DNA of 64,000 nucleotides from Albifimbria verrucaria (Eukaryota > Ascomycota > Sordariomycetes > Hypocreales > Stachybotryaceae). A program made the position numbers and the translations under genes. Shown piece after piece: positions 33,787-46,054 of this stretch. The stretch spans positions 744,001-808,000 of the forward strand of contig JAHREC010000045.1 in assembly GCA_020081605.1 (NCBI GenBank). Direction: 5' to 3'. Position 1 is the stretch's first letter. Each line of letters opens with the position of its first letter. Below the pieces are notes generated by a model. That model was not told where the DNA came from. It saw only the letters and a program-made list of their open reading frames with translations, and did no database searches.

Positions 33787-36700
33787 ATGAAGGCGTGGAA
33801 GACTGTGCTGCTGGCTGCGGCCACCGTCCAAGCAGTCACTATAGCCGACTGCCCTGGTTACAAAATCACCGGTGTCAAGACGACCGACAATGGGCTGACC
33901 GCGAGCTTGGCCTTGGCAGGCGAAAGGTGCGATATATACGGTCCTGACCTCAAGGAGCTTTTCTTGGAGGTTAAGCATGAAACAAATGACCGCCTTCATG
34001 TCCTACTCCGCGATAAAACAGAAACATCCTATCAGGTACCCGAGTCTGTGTTTCCACGCCCTGGTGGCAGCACCTCTGCCAAGTCAAGCAACTTGAAATT
34101 TGAATACCAGGAAAACCCATTCTCGTTCCAGGTCAAGAGGACCAGCGGAGAAGTCTTGTTTGATACCTCCGGGGCCAAACTGGTCTTTGAATCTCAGTAC
34201 ATGCACCTTCAGACCAAGCTCCCCAAAACCATTCGATATACGGTTTAGGAGAGCATTCAAACAGCTTCCGCCTCAAGCCCCAGACAGTCATGACTATGTG
34301 GGCGTATGATCACTTTGCTATTCCTGAGGTAGGCTACCATGATTCTCAAGCAATTCCCTTATTGACTCGCCTGCGGGTAGAACTCGAACTTGTATGGCAG
34401 CCACCCAGTATACTTCGAGTCTCGCGAGTCCGGATCTCACGGCGTCTTCCTCCTTAATAGCAATGGAATGGATGTCAAACTTAACGACGACTCTCTGAAT
34501 TATCAAATCATTGGTGGTGTGTTCGACTTCTGGTTCATGGCGGGTCCGACTCCGGTCGATGTTGCCAAGCAGGTGTGCACTGAGAATTCCAATTTTCTTA
34601 GTGATTTGTTCTAATCCTTATAACAGTACGCCGAGATTGCTGGATTTCCTGCTTTGGTTCCTTATTGGAGTCTTGGCTTCCAGAACTGCCGCTACGGCAG
34701 CCAGGATATCTACCATACAGCCGAAATAGCCTACAACTATTCAAAAGCGGGATTACCCCTCGAGGTTTTGTGGAACGACATTGATTACATGGACCGTCGC
34801 AAAGTCTTTACTCTTGATCCTCAACGGTACCCCTAGACAAGGTCCGAGACTTTGTTGACTATCTTCACCGTCATGACCAAAAGTATGTCATGATGGTGGA
34901 CCCAGGAGTGTCTTATACGGACAGCGGACCAGCGAAACGAGGTGTAGAAGATAACGTGTTTATGCTTCGACGAAACGGAACTGCATTTCTAGGGGTGGTC
35001 TGGCCGGGTGTGACGGCTTTCCCGGACTGGTTTGCAGCAAACATCACCAAATACTGGAACGGCGAGTTCGGAAGGTTCTTCAACTCTGGAAATTCCATAA
35101 ATCTTGATGGTATCTGGCTTGATATGGATGAGCCGAGCTCATTTAAATGCTTCTTCCCATGCGATGATCCTTACCGGGCTGCTATTGGGACACCTCCTTC
35201 ACCGCCACCACTTCGTCAGAACCCACGGCCTCTTCCCGGCTGGCCATGCAGCTTCCAGCCACCTGGAACCGCCTGCAAGAAGGAATCCAGGCGCGAGATA
35301 TCTGCTATAGAACATGATACCGGTACAGATAACCCCTCAGGTTGACACGGGTAGCCTTGTCCTCCTTGAGAAGCGCAAAACTGGTGATAAGAAGGGCCTT
35401 GAGGGCCGAGATCTTCTCTATCCACAGTATGCCATTCGTAACAAGGCCGCCTATAGGGATTCTTGGAATGCGAAGGAAGGTGGGCTGTCCAATAAGACCA
35501 TCCACACCAATATTAAAAGCCAGAATGGCCTTGCACATTACGATACCCACAACCTCTATGGCACGATGATGGGTAAGCCTACTTCTTCTAATAACTTATG
35601 CAAGTCTATTTGCATTACTGACTTTTCTACAGGAGCTGCCACTTATAATGCCATGCTCGCCCGTCGCCCTGGTAAAAGACCATTCATCATTAATCGGTCG
35701 ACGTTCGCTGGAGGAGGAACCAAGACTGGTCATTGGCTAGGAGATAATCTCTCAACATGGGACATGTACCGCAAGAGCATCCGCACAATGTTGAACTTTG
35801 CGGCTCTTTTCCAATACCCCATGACTGGAAGCGATGTCTGCGGGTTTGCTCGAGATACAACCGAAGAACTTTGTGCGAGATGGGCGAGTTTGGGGCTTTC
35901 ACTCCTTTCTACAGAAACCATAACCGTTTTGACGCCAAGGATCAAGATAAGTTTTATTTCTCATTTATTCCCTTCCCATCCCCTCATTCTGTTATATGTT
36001 TTCCCATTGTTCCATTTATCACTTTCTTTCCAAGCACTCTTCAATCTTTGGCGATTCCTCATCAACCCTCTTCCGAGTTTCTTACTATCTGATATCATTT
36101 CCCACTCGTCATAGTTTCGTCAACTGCCAAAATCATCCCGGATATGCTGTTTAACTAACAGCATTGCACAGTTCTACCGATGGGCCACTGTTACCGAGAG
36201 TGCTCGTAAAGCCATTTCCATTAGATACAGGCTCCTGGACTACTTCTACACACACCTTCACAAGAACTCAGTCGATGGCACGCCAGCTACGTTGCCCATG
36301 CATTTCGTTTATCCCAAAGACAAAGCCACTTGGGGCCTCGAGCTGCAGTATTTCTACGGCCCCGGTTTGCTGGTAGCCCCTGTCACACAGGAAGGCGCCA
36401 CAAGCGTAGATGTGTACCTTCCTAAGGACACCTTCTATGACTGGTATACGCAGAAGCCAATCTGTGGCAAGGGTGCTAATTACAAGTTTACGAACCAGAA
36501 CATTACCTCGATTCCTCTGCTTATACGTAGCGGTGTTATCCTACCGGTGCGCACATCTTCAGCCAACACGACAACTGCGGTTCGTAAACAGGACTTTGAG
36601 TTGATCGTTCCGCTGCGCGCCGATGGGACTGCGAAGGGTGAACTGTACCTTGACGATGGTGAAACCATTGATGGAACCTACTCACTGATCAACTTTTCAT

Positions 36701-36936
36701 ATAAAGATGGAAAGCTGACGGTTGAAGGATCGTTCGATTACAAGGTGCCAGTTGTCGTTTCTAAAGTTACAGTTCTGGGCTCAGGTGGAGATGCATGTGG
36801 CAGCGGCAACAGCGGTGTTAGTAGCGAGCCCAAAGTAACCAAGGTGCAAATATCGTTGAGTAAGCCTGGAGTCTTTGACGCGCAACCCAAGCAGCTATTT
36901 CTCTACTCTACCAGGCCGGGTGATAGGGAAGAGTAA
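33787..36936 (+). CDS. secreted alpha-glucosidase, glycoside hydrolase family 31
   Basis: Hydrolyses terminal alpha-linked glucose from maltose-type substrates outside the cell. Exons are 33787-34328, 34381-34572, 34627-35572, 35633-35951 and 36172-36936; 921 aa after repair, typical of fungal GH31. A signal peptide ([18 protein letters not shown]) starts the protein. Family landmarks follow: [34 protein letters not shown], the nucleophile motif [38 protein letters not shown] and [10 protein letters not shown]-terminal beta domain with [13 protein letters not shown] closes it. Breaks: A4 34225-34228 (-1), C4 34830-34833 (-1), C4 35333-35336 (+1) and G4 35892-35895 (-1). The donor after 35951 lacks its G of GT unless one more base is missing. 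It converges with a GH43 gene. Confidence 0.93.
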
Positions 36937-38503
36937 AGGAGGGAATATAAGTGTCTCATGTAGTGTATAAATAGATGTTTGATGGTCTTATTGTGGTGAT
37001 CATTGGCCAGACTCAGGACTTAAGGAAATTAGGCGCCCGTGGACGATGTGTGTGGCTCGTCTTAAGCCACGGGTACTTCTAGATGAGGTTAAGAAGATTC
37101 AATCCCAGGCGAATTCTTTCCATTATCCCTGAACATCTTGGTTCGAGTCAACCATGAAGACACGAATCTAGAGAAGTTTTCGCTACAAAAAGACGGGGAG
37201 TGGGACAAGAAAAAGAAACAACGAAATTTGAATAAGAAGAGGAATGTTGCCATGTGCTCATTTCTAGACGGCCAAATTTGTGCAATAGTGACGAATGGGG
37301 AAATCAAGTTATTCGCTTACTTTCATTGCCCACGTGTTTCTCACGTTGTCGCTACCTCTTCACAGTTTCAACCTTGGGCGATCTCATGTGAGATACTCTG
37401 GGGTGGTACTACCTTAACCACGATGAGTCGCACGCATACAGCCACTAGCAGTGTGCTCTGCACAATTGAGCTTCTCGAAGCGATTTCCATACACGTCGAT
37501 ATGACCACTTTGCTCACATCGGCGATACGAGTGAACAAGACGTGACAAATGACTATCGCCAGCTCACCAGCCATTCAACAACCGCTGTTCTTCAGACCTC
37601 TGGATATAGGATCGCCAAAGCCCCCGATACAAAGCCCGTACTGGGTGCCGACCCGACAGAAAGTGAAAGAACATAGTCCAGAGCTCAATCCCTTGCTTGC
37701 CAAAAAGTTTGAGCGTGTCTCTTACGACTTCACCGCTGACTGTGGTTATGAGCGTCGAGCAAGCGCTTTCTATACTCTTCCTTGGACTTCTGCCCCAGAC
37801 GAGGAGCTGGAGTTTGCTGATAACTATAGGCCCCTATTCGTACCATAAGGAAAAGAACACACCTTGGTACTACAGCGGCCTGAGATGACCAACTTTTCAG
37901 GAAGCGCTTCAAACGAAGAGGCGCAAGTTGGCGACGCATGCTCATCTCGCAACCCCCACCAACTTACTTAGGATATGTCTCAGCTGATATAGCCCACGAT
38001 TCGCCATCTCGGGGTCGGAAAGCTTGGAAGGCGCTGGCCACTCCTGAAGCCGTCACATCATCGACTACGGGCCTGCGGACGGGGCAGCTGTATGACTTTG
38101 TTCAGCATCAGGCGGGGCATCATCCATCCACTTCATTCGTTGTGGTTCAGAATGCATTGGGTGCGGCCGGGAGAGCTATTTCGAACATACTTATCTCGTG
38201 AGATTGGTACAGATTTATTAGCAAACACCTCCATTCTACCGATAGGAGGAGTACCTCATTGCAGCTGTTCTTGCAGCTCGTAAGTCGGAAGATATGAAAA
38301 TTTTAGTAGGATACTACTAGGGTACTGTTGAAGATTGGCTGTACTTACTAGGAAATTATTGGGAGTTTTTGAAAATATATATATATAAATTAGTAGAATA
38401 TTAGTTTACATAGATCAACACACATGACTATTTCTGTCTATTCTTTGTAGATGTAAAGTCTCGTACTTATTACTGGTATTTAAATAGCTAGCTATGTATC
38501 TTA
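36937..38503. other. convergent region between two glycoside hydrolases
   Basis: Mostly non-coding, AT-rich at 38.3-38.5 kb. It contains one plausible but unidentified open frame at 37549-37848. Confidence 0.5.
37549..37848 (+). CDS. hypothetical small ORF
   Basis: 99 codons, rich in Pro, Ser and aromatic residues (FFRPLDIGSPKPPIQSPYWV, FERVSYDFTADCGYERR). Composition is more protein-like than its surroundings and a similar bias continues at 37938-38201 in another frame. No signal peptide, motif or homologue is recognised. It may be an exon of a decayed gene. Confidence 0.22.
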   Translation: MTIASSPAIQQPLFFRPLDIGSPKPPIQSPYWVPTRQKVKEHSPELNPLLAKKFERVSYDFTADCGYERRASAFYTLPWTSAPDEELEFADNYRPLFVP

Positions 38504-40071
38504 TTAAGAGACAGGCACGAAAATCCTGTCTATGTCAGGTCCATAACCTCCACGCAGACCAGAGATGACAATCGTATTCGCGGAGCCAGCCTGGAGATCG
38601 CAGTGTACCGATGAGCTGCCAGGTGTTTGGCCATCGTCTGATGGAAGGAAGGCAATCTCCTGGCTCACGCCGTTGACGCTGACTGAGGCAAAGCGCTGGG
38701 CGCTGTCTCCGTTCATGTGCTATTTGGGAGACCATGTTAGCCGGGAGAACAAAGAACAAAAATAGCAAGTGATGCGTACCTTGATGCGCAAGGTGGTGCG
38801 TCCAGAAGTCTGGCTGCTCACGCGCGAGAACGTCACAGTTCCTGAACTCGACCCACCGATATATCCAGCGCTTGAACCGCCGCTGCAACCCGTGCACGAT
38901 ACCTTGGTCGCGCCGTTGGCAAGAGTTGCGCTTTCGCCTTCTACCTGTGTCTCGGACGGAGCAGCGGACCACGTCTCGGCAGAGGCGTTGGGGATCCAGT
39001 TGACGCGGTTCGTCAGACGTACAGTGGTTCCGGAGATCTCAAGGGAAGCCAGATGTACGTGCTGCGCATCAGGTTCGACGGCACCCAGCGGTCACCCAGG
39101 TAGATGGCGCCTTGTCCGAAAGGCAGGATGAAGCTAGTCTGGGAGTTGTACGTGTTGGCGCCGGTGTCGGCGAAATTGGCCCATGATGACCACGGCCCTG
39201 ACAATGATCGAGAGTAGCTGTAGACCTATTGGATGTCAGTGTCACTGGTTTTACTCCACGTCCATGCCTCTTACGTTGTCGTTGGCATTCCATCCGGTGA
39301 GGTGCGAGCCGAACATGAAGTAGTAGCCGTTCTTCTTCAGGATGGCTGGGGATTCGATCTTCTCGCTCCATTGATACACGTTGCGCGTCACACTGAGGTA
39401 GTCGGCCGAGAGCGCATCAATCCTCAAACCGTTTGGTCGCTGTATACGTTAGTATTTGGCTTACATGATACGAATTGAGGCCCGGTGGTAACTTACATCT
39501 TCAGTCAAAGGTACGCGCTGCCGTCGTCATCCTGGAAGAGACCGATGTCTCGGGACTCAAAGTTCAATGGCCTGAAGGATCCACGGTAATTGTATTTTCC
39601 GCAAACCGTTGACGATGTAGCAACGCCAACACGAGCCTCTTTGTACGATGAATCGTCTATGTGCAGGTACATGACATACGTGGAGGTGTTCTTGTTGTAG
39701 ATGACCTTGGGTCGCTCGACGACGCGGTTAGGTCCCAGGTCTCCGCTGGACGTTCGCGAGAGCAAGGCATTCTCAAAGTTCCACTCAACGAGGTTGGTCG
39801 ATGAATAGCAGTTGATGTTTTGAAACGCCGTACCCTCCGTCTTGTCCTCGCCAATCAGGTAATAGGTTGAGCCGACTTTTATGACTCCTGCGCCGTGTGC
39901 CTGGATATGGCGGCCAGTGTTTTTCTTGGTAGGCAGTTAGCCACTTAATGCCATGGTTACGAGCTGGTTCATTAAACGCACAGCAGTCCATGTTCCTCCT
40001 GGGATGATTTGTAGCGCAGCCTCGGCCAAACTCGCGAGCAGCAGCAGCCCGACGCATCTAAGAAGTGCCAT
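38504..40071 (-). CDS. secreted GH43 exo-beta-1,3-galactanase-like enzyme with CBM35-like domain
   Basis: Five exons on the minus strand: 40071-39982, 39924-39497, 39439-39275, 39225-38780 and 38719-38504; 448 aa. A signal peptide (MALLRCVGLLLLASLAEA) is followed by a five-bladed GH43 catalytic domain. Motifs are IQAHGAGVIKVGSTYYLIGE, VVERPKVIYN, RDIGLFQDDDG, KIESPAILKKNGYYFMFGSH and FGQGAIYLGDRW. The last 130 residues look like a CBM35 module (GYIGGSSSGTVTFSRV, RFASVSVNGVSQEIAFLPS, GGYGPDIDRIFVPVS). The order matches fungal galactan 1,3-beta-galactosidases (GH43 subfamily 24) acting on arabinogalactan, so this is the favoured call; other GH43 activities are possible. Bases are missing at 39507-39509 (AAA) and near 39041-39042 (AA). 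It is convergent with the GH31 gene. Confidence 0.88.
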
Positions 40072-41345
40072 GGTGATCCTTCAGACAAGCTTCAATGGCA
40101 AAATTCAAGGGTGAGCTGGCCGATGGCTGCCACGGCACGGCAAGCCTCGGCTTATATATCCCCGTTCAGGGAGCTGTCGCGATTAATCAAGGCATATTAA
40201 AAGGACGGTCAAAACAATCATTTACCCGCCGCGCCGAAGCAGAAGCGCAGCCCCATGGAGGGAGGGTCCCTCGGAAAGCGCGTCGATCCGATTCCACGAA
40301 TGCTAAATGGTTCGGTGGTTCTCGTCGATCAAAGGCGCGGACGGCGGATAATAGCTTGGTCGAATCAAAGCAGGGCGGCTTCACAGCGTTGCACCCAACC
40401 CCACAATCTGGATCGTCGGCAGTTGATATCCCGCTTCGCATTCCTGCTTCCTGGCCGAGCGGAGCATGACGCTGCGCATATAGCAGGATAGTGGGCGGGC
40501 ACGCCAACTAAGGACCATCTACTATTAGTATGATGCCATGGGTGGAGCCCATAGCGGGAAGAGTAAGATCCAGAGAGGCAGGTTCTTAACATGAGCTAGC
40601 TGTGCGTCTTCTCAACCGGATCTGCGTAGTAGCAAAGACGGGTCTGGGGAGGAGGTGGTTCAAAAATGCGAATCAGGGAAGCATGGAGATGGGTCGAGTA
40701 TCCACTGATGCTGAAACATGGACTATAGGCAACGCAGCTAAGCACAAAGACCTCATAGGAACAGCCAAACACACTGAAGAAATAGGCCAATGCACGCCAG
40801 AGAGCCACTGCTCGTCGCCTTGCACATACTTCATGGCTCTGGCATATGCTGAAATGTACTTGCAGTGACGTCCTTGAGGAGCGCCTCGGTAGGCAACCCA
40901 AGCTCAAGAAAGAGTCAGTACATAGACTAGGCATCCGAATATTGTGCGGGCAAGGATAAACGACGAAATGTTTCTTGTCTCTCTTTAAGCTAGTCTGTCC
41001 AATGACAGTCTGGTTCTGTCATAATTCAACAGTAGAAAATGTGGATTGGTCGTAACCATAGGCTCGCTTCAAATCTGACTCCAGATATGCAGGCATAATA
41101 ATGACCACTGGACAACGCCTCTCATTCATAACAACGAAACTCATTCACGATGTCTTCAATTCCTGATCCCAGTCCAGCCAAACTCCTAATATATATGAAT
41201 AACAACCGCCAAATGTCGTATCGCATGTTTCGTCCAATCGTCGGATTGCCTCGGATTCTGAGAGCCACCTCCCATCATTTGCTACCCGGAGAGTAAACCA
41301 TGATGGATCGCTGCTGGGTAAGGGCCCGTTGATGAGGTACTCTGA
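40072..41345. other. intergenic; GH43 promoter and caspase-gene 3' side
   Basis: No supported gene. A TATA box serves the GH43 gene at 40152-40158. The rest shows no motif I can support. Confidence 0.5.
40152..40158 (-). promoter_or_regulatory. TATA box of the GH43 gene
   Basis: TATATAA on the minus strand, flanked by GA and G, 81 bp upstream of the GH43 start codon. This is the normal distance for a strongly regulated, secreted fungal hydrolase gene. Confidence 0.65.
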
Positions 41346-44027
41346 CTACGCCTCGCCCTGCATGACCTCGTCGGCTGATTTCATGTCCATCGTTGACTCA
41401 TCCAGCTGAGATGCATCAGCGGACAACAGGCTGAATGAGTCTTTGCTATCAAGGCCTGGCATACCTCCACCACCATTGTTCCCACCTTGTCCATTGACGG
41501 CACAAAGACGATATTCGCCGTCTTCCTTGGGTTCGACTATGCCTTCGTCCAGCGCCCACTTTGCAAGTAGGCGGTCAACGCCAAGCGATTGGCCTTCCCC
41601 TTCTCCATGTGCCGCCCTACATGCTCCGTCCACTCGTCCCAGGCGCCTGGGCCTTCAAAAATGCTCTGGCAATCGGGCTTAGGGCACGCTGCACGTTGAG
41701 GCGGTTGTCTACGAGTCACCAGACATGACGTCTGCATGTCCTTGACATGGTTGTCCCATTCGTTCTGCAGCTTGCTGTCGCCCTTGGTAATGGCCCTCTT
41801 GATTTGAAAAGGCGCGTGCATTCGGCGAAGATGTTGCGTAAACAAATCTTTGCGGTTAAACTCGTTGCCTTTGCCCTCAGCGGCGCTTTGCGGACAGGAG
41901 GAACAGCGGTAGTACTGCAAGCAAAGGTGTTGTGAGGCTATGTGCCTCTTCCACTCATTCTTGGACCCAAACGTGCTTGTACACCCAGCGAAAGAGAATG
42001 CACAGGGAACGGCCGAGTATGGGCAGCGGCGATGTGTTTGCGCAATGAAGATGAGTCCTTGAATGGGGCATGACTACAGTGGTTGCAGCGAGTCTCTTGC
42101 TTTGGCAGAGACCGTCTTGGGGTCTTGATCCGCGCATTTGGTGTCATCTTGAAATCAGCACTTACATTCGATGGATCCCGAGGTTCAGTCGCATCGTGGG
42201 GCAACTGGCCTTCATCCTGCCTCAAGTCTGGCATGCTATCCGGCAAGGTAGTACGTTGCCGCTCTAAAAGAGGATGCGGCGTCTCATCGCTTCGATGGCG
42301 CATATGACTGAGAGCCTTAAGCTGCTCAGCGGCCTCTTGCATCTCAGCCGAGTCTTCTACGTCGTCCTTTGATTTGAGGGTGTACCGGCCGGGGCGATGG
42401 CAGAGTAGGTGGCACCGCCTGGGCTCGTCTGGGGCACAAAATCGGCGCGGTCAGAGCCTCTAGCAGTTGGGCCGTGGAATGTGCTCTGATCATGCCCATC
42501 CGGCTCTCGGCGCATGCGAGCAGACTCCCTGGCCTCGAGCAGGATCCGCCCGTCCTCAACTTCTTTGGCGGATGGCTTGATCCCGGTTGGCCCTACGAGC
42601 TTCTGATAGAGGTGAATCATGTTATGGGAGGTGATGTAACCTAAGAAGCAGCAGACCTTATCATGCTGCACAACACTCCAGATCGAATGGGGCATAGAAA
42701 TGAGTAGCATAGTTGGAGGGCCTAGGAACATGCCCTCAACGGCAATCTTGGCTCCCAGGGAGGTGTGTTTTGGAGCCATTGATTGAAGAAGGACATGTCG
42801 GAGCTCGCATCGCCGACGAATGTGGTGCACACAAGAATACGGGCCTCGTCGAAGCGAAGGTCCACGACGGAGCCTGGGTCAATAATCTGGTCCTCACGAC
42901 TGCGGCCGGTCTGCATATCAACGGCTTCCCTCCATTTTGCGAAACGGAGGCTGGCGCTTGGGGCCGGCTAGGGCATGGCGCGAGGGTCAAGCTCTGGCCC
43001 TTACCCGGTGTGAGGGTAAAGAAGATGGGAGGCTTTGGCGCGGCGCAGCTAGCGGAGCGTGATGACTGAGACGACTGCTGCTTCTGGGACACAATCTCTT
43101 CATACAGGCGCTGGGCGGTGAAGGGCCGGTTATTATTCAGCTTGTTGAACGCCTCGACGAGGTGAGAGGTGAAAGAGCGGCCAGGTCGTTCACGCAAGTC
43201 GGAGTCAGATGTACAGGCGGCAATGGCCTGTTTAACACCATGGCTCCCAGCCGTGACAGGGTCTGGTAGCGAGCACGTATCTAGAAGGAGCAGGATATCG
43301 GATTGGGCATCTTCGAACAGGCAACGGACGCCATCCCACTTGAGTTTGGAAGCATCTTCACGAGCATTGCTACGGAGAGAGTTTCAGGTCAGAGCGAGCC
43401 AGGACAGGTGCAGAGGCAAGACAACAAGGACTTACCACGCCCAATACAGTTGGCCATCGGAGCCAACGTAGCCATGGCCGGCATAATAGATGATGAGCAG
43501 GTGATTGGGTCTGGCGTTCTCTAGAAACGAGGCCATCTGGACCCCTAGCTTAATGCTGGGATTGGGGACGGTAGGGATGTGCCATCGCTGGGTGTGATAG
43601 TTGTAATGCTTTTGGAGGACCGTCTCGAGGTCGGTGAGGTCGTCATTTACAGAGACGTCGTCTTCCCACCTCAACAACAGAACGGAGACATTGGAGTAGG
43701 GCATGCGCTCCGTCTGGCGCTGGATGAGCATGGCGGCATCCTGGAGATGGCGGGCGAAGGACTCGAAGTCATGGCGTTCGGAGATGGGGACATCTTGCAA
43801 CGAATGTTGTTGTTGCTGGGGTTGCTATAGGAGAAGAAGCATCAGCAACGACGGCAGCAAGGCAAAGATGACGTTTGTGGCAGTGTTTGCTGCGACTGCG
43901 TAATTGAACGGGCGGCAGGGAAGGGAAGGCTGACCGTTTCGTGGGCGTACTGAGCAGGCTGAGGATTGGGGGCCGAAGAAACGGCGACTTTGGGGGCCAG
44001 TTTCCGTTTCTTACTGGACGGCTCCAT
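41346..44027 (-). CDS. caspase-like (C14) domain fused to C2H2 zinc fingers
   Basis: Exons on the minus strand are 44027-43935, 43824-43436 and 43369-41346; 836 aa after repair. The N-terminus has a KKRK cluster that could be a nuclear signal, then a Gln-rich patch. A caspase-fold domain spans about residues 45-260 with the dyad His148 (LLIIYYAGHGYVG) and Cys193 (DILLLLDTCS). A middle domain follows (RFAKWREAVD, ARILVCTTFVGDASSDMSFF, HDKVCCFLGYITSHNMIHL). The C-terminal third has about four zinc fingers: CNHCSH...LRKHIAAAH, a C-x4-6-C ... HIASQH unit, RCSSC...HLRRMH and CPKPDC...HVGRHME. Missing bases are at 41597-41600 (C4), 42005-42007 (G3), 42373-42375 (T3), 42758-42760 (G3) and 42960-42963 (G4). 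Exactly five make the total divisible by three. Substrate and role are unknown; by analogy with fungal caspase-like proteins a cell-death or immune-type role is possible. Confidence 0.83.
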
Positions 44028-45619
44028 GGGCCTGGCTGAGGACGCTGGACAGAGGGAGGAGGGAGAGAGAGGGAGGGAGGGAGGGAGAGAGAAAATGGCC
44101 AGCCGGTCGAGGTGAGGACTAGAAACGAAGAATCAGAGGCGACGTGGTGCAGTTCCCACGTTGGATCTGCTCCCGGTCGGCTGACTATCTGTGGGTGTAG
44201 CAAGGGCGGAGTCGACCAGGCGAGGCGGCGGAATCGGGTTGTGCTACAGAAACAGGGACCAGCAGCACATGGTGACGGGTGGGTGAGAGGGTGTTTGAGT
44301 TGTCGCTGAGCCGAGAGCTGGCATAGAATGATGAAGGGAGAAGGGTGTCCGTCGGGTGACTAGAATTGAAGAAAGAGTTAAGGGAGAAGGCAAGAAGAAG
44401 AAGAAAAAGAATGAAGAGAGTCAGAAGGCAGAGAGGATTGTGAGGAACTGCGCGCGCCTGGAATCAGGTAAGTAAGTAAAGGAAAGGTAGGTAAGGTCGA
44501 GAAGGAAAGGTAGGTAAGGTCGAGAAGGCAAGGTAAGGCTGGGGCAGCCGCAGCTCCACAGGGACTTTTTCCCAAGGTAAGGCTCCTTGTCGGCGAGGCT
44601 GTGGCGGGGCAGACACAAAAGGCAGCATCTTTCAGAAGCGAGTGGCTTTGGGGTCCGGTACCGAGAAGGTACCTGTCGTGTCTGGAAGCATCCGCCCAAA
44701 ACAAGGGTATCTCACTTGTCGCCCTGGGATGCCAATGTGGGGAGTCGTGGTCTTGCGGCGTGATTGGACCAGCCAACAGCGGGGCACGACGACGAGAACC
44801 TCAGGCGCTCCTACGATTGGCCCAAGGACACTGACAGAGGGGCGGCCAGACTCGAGTTACCCAACGGCGAATTTCAGCCGGCTCTCTTGTTTCTCGTTTG
44901 GCCCGCGAGGCTCTGGAACGACGGTCTTTCACTTGGACAAAAGATGGATGGGTTGGTTGGTTATGGTTTCCGTAGTGTAGGGTTGGCGCTAAGGATGGGC
45001 ACACGCGTTCCCAAGACCTTTGACAAATCTCCCTCGTGGGCCTCTCTCTCCCTCCCTCTCTCCCTCTCTCTTGACGGCTCTCTGTCGGGCAGCCAGTCCG
45101 ATTGATTCGCCGGCAGCGTAAGCATACCGCGGGCGCTGCACCGCATCCCAGAGGTGAGGGGAAGCTGCGCCGGCTTCCTCAGCTGAGACCCCAGTGGCCG
45201 CCGTCCCTCGCCTACCTGCACGGCCACACGCTGTGAATGGTCGGGCCTTGCGAATGCCCTGCGAGTACAGAGTACCCTGCAGCGGCTTGTGTGATGCCAT
45301 GTGTCTTGCCGTCCGGGGTCCATTGGGCTGCAACACTGTCTTTGCCCTGCTTTATCTCGCTCACGGCCATTGTGCCCACGCCCTCTGCATGCAACTCATG
45401 TGAGCACCGCTCCGAGCCTTCCGGTACTTGAATCACTGCGCGCCAAGATGTGTCGAGCCAAGACTCGAGGCCAATCAAGTCTCGCCGTATCTCATTAACC
45501 CGTAAGTATACTGGGTAGCTGTTTAAATGTACGATACAGGGTAGGATAAAGTGCCTGGTTGTACATGCTAGCCTTTTGCTAGTATAACGGTCGGTTTGAC
45601 AAGTTCCATACCCAGATCC
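44028..45619. other. intergenic; leader of the caspase-like gene
   Basis: Purine-rich on the plus strand (44040-44095, 44340-44530), so pyrimidine-rich in the sense of the caspase-like gene, as expected of its leader. A 23-bp tandem repeat lies at 44481-44526. No coding exon is supported. Composition turns AT-rich after 45.48 kb. Confidence 0.5.
44481..44526 (+). repeat. 23-bp perfect tandem duplication
   Basis: Two identical 23-base units, each containing AAGGTAGGTAAGGTCGAGAA, stand head to tail, followed by a partial third copy. It lies about 455 bp upstream of the caspase-like gene start. Confidence 0.9.
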
Positions 45620-46054
45620 TTAAACTACAATTACAAGATGATCAACTTGTACACAACCATTGCGCACAGTGGCTAAGCTATCTGCTCCCGTGTAGACATG
45701 GAGTCCTAAAATAGCTGTCCAGCGCACTGATAGATCCTTCTGAAGTTCAAGAACAACAAGACAACCACCCGTCTCCAGAAGCTGTGTTATACTCCCAAGT
45801 GTCTGTTGGAGAGAGACCGTGGCTTGCAATCCAAGATGGCTGACAACTAGGTCATACGAGTTCTCTGCAGAGCCTGGACTTCTTGGTTCAACATTGAAAT
45901 GCAGCTGCTTGAAAAGCCCTCCAATTGTTGTTCCGGCCCCTCCGGAAACCCCAAATGGGACATCTGTGAAAGTGTATGACACGAAACACTGCTTGGCCTC
46001 CCTCAATATCGGGAGCAACTCGAAGTCAATCATTTTAGGATATTGGTTGCACAT
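45620..46054 (-). pseudogene. fragment of a polyketide-synthase C-methyltransferase domain
   Basis: 144 codons with the hallmarks of the SAM-methyltransferase domain inside reducing polyketide synthases: FVSYTFTDVPFG, YDLVVSHLGLQATVSLQQTL and ITQLLETGGCLVVLELQ, then VRWTAILGL. In whole enzymes this is about a third of a 400-residue domain within a protein over 2,000 residues long. No ketosynthase, acyltransferase or other PKS piece is seen on either side, so this is a relic. It marks the left edge of an AT-rich block with regulator, P450 and transporter genes. Confidence 0.55.

Noticed and set aside
44601..45105. Overlapping plus-strand frames of about 110 codons
   Set aside because: They lie in the purine-rich leader and promoter region of the caspase-like gene, with low-complexity translations and no motif.
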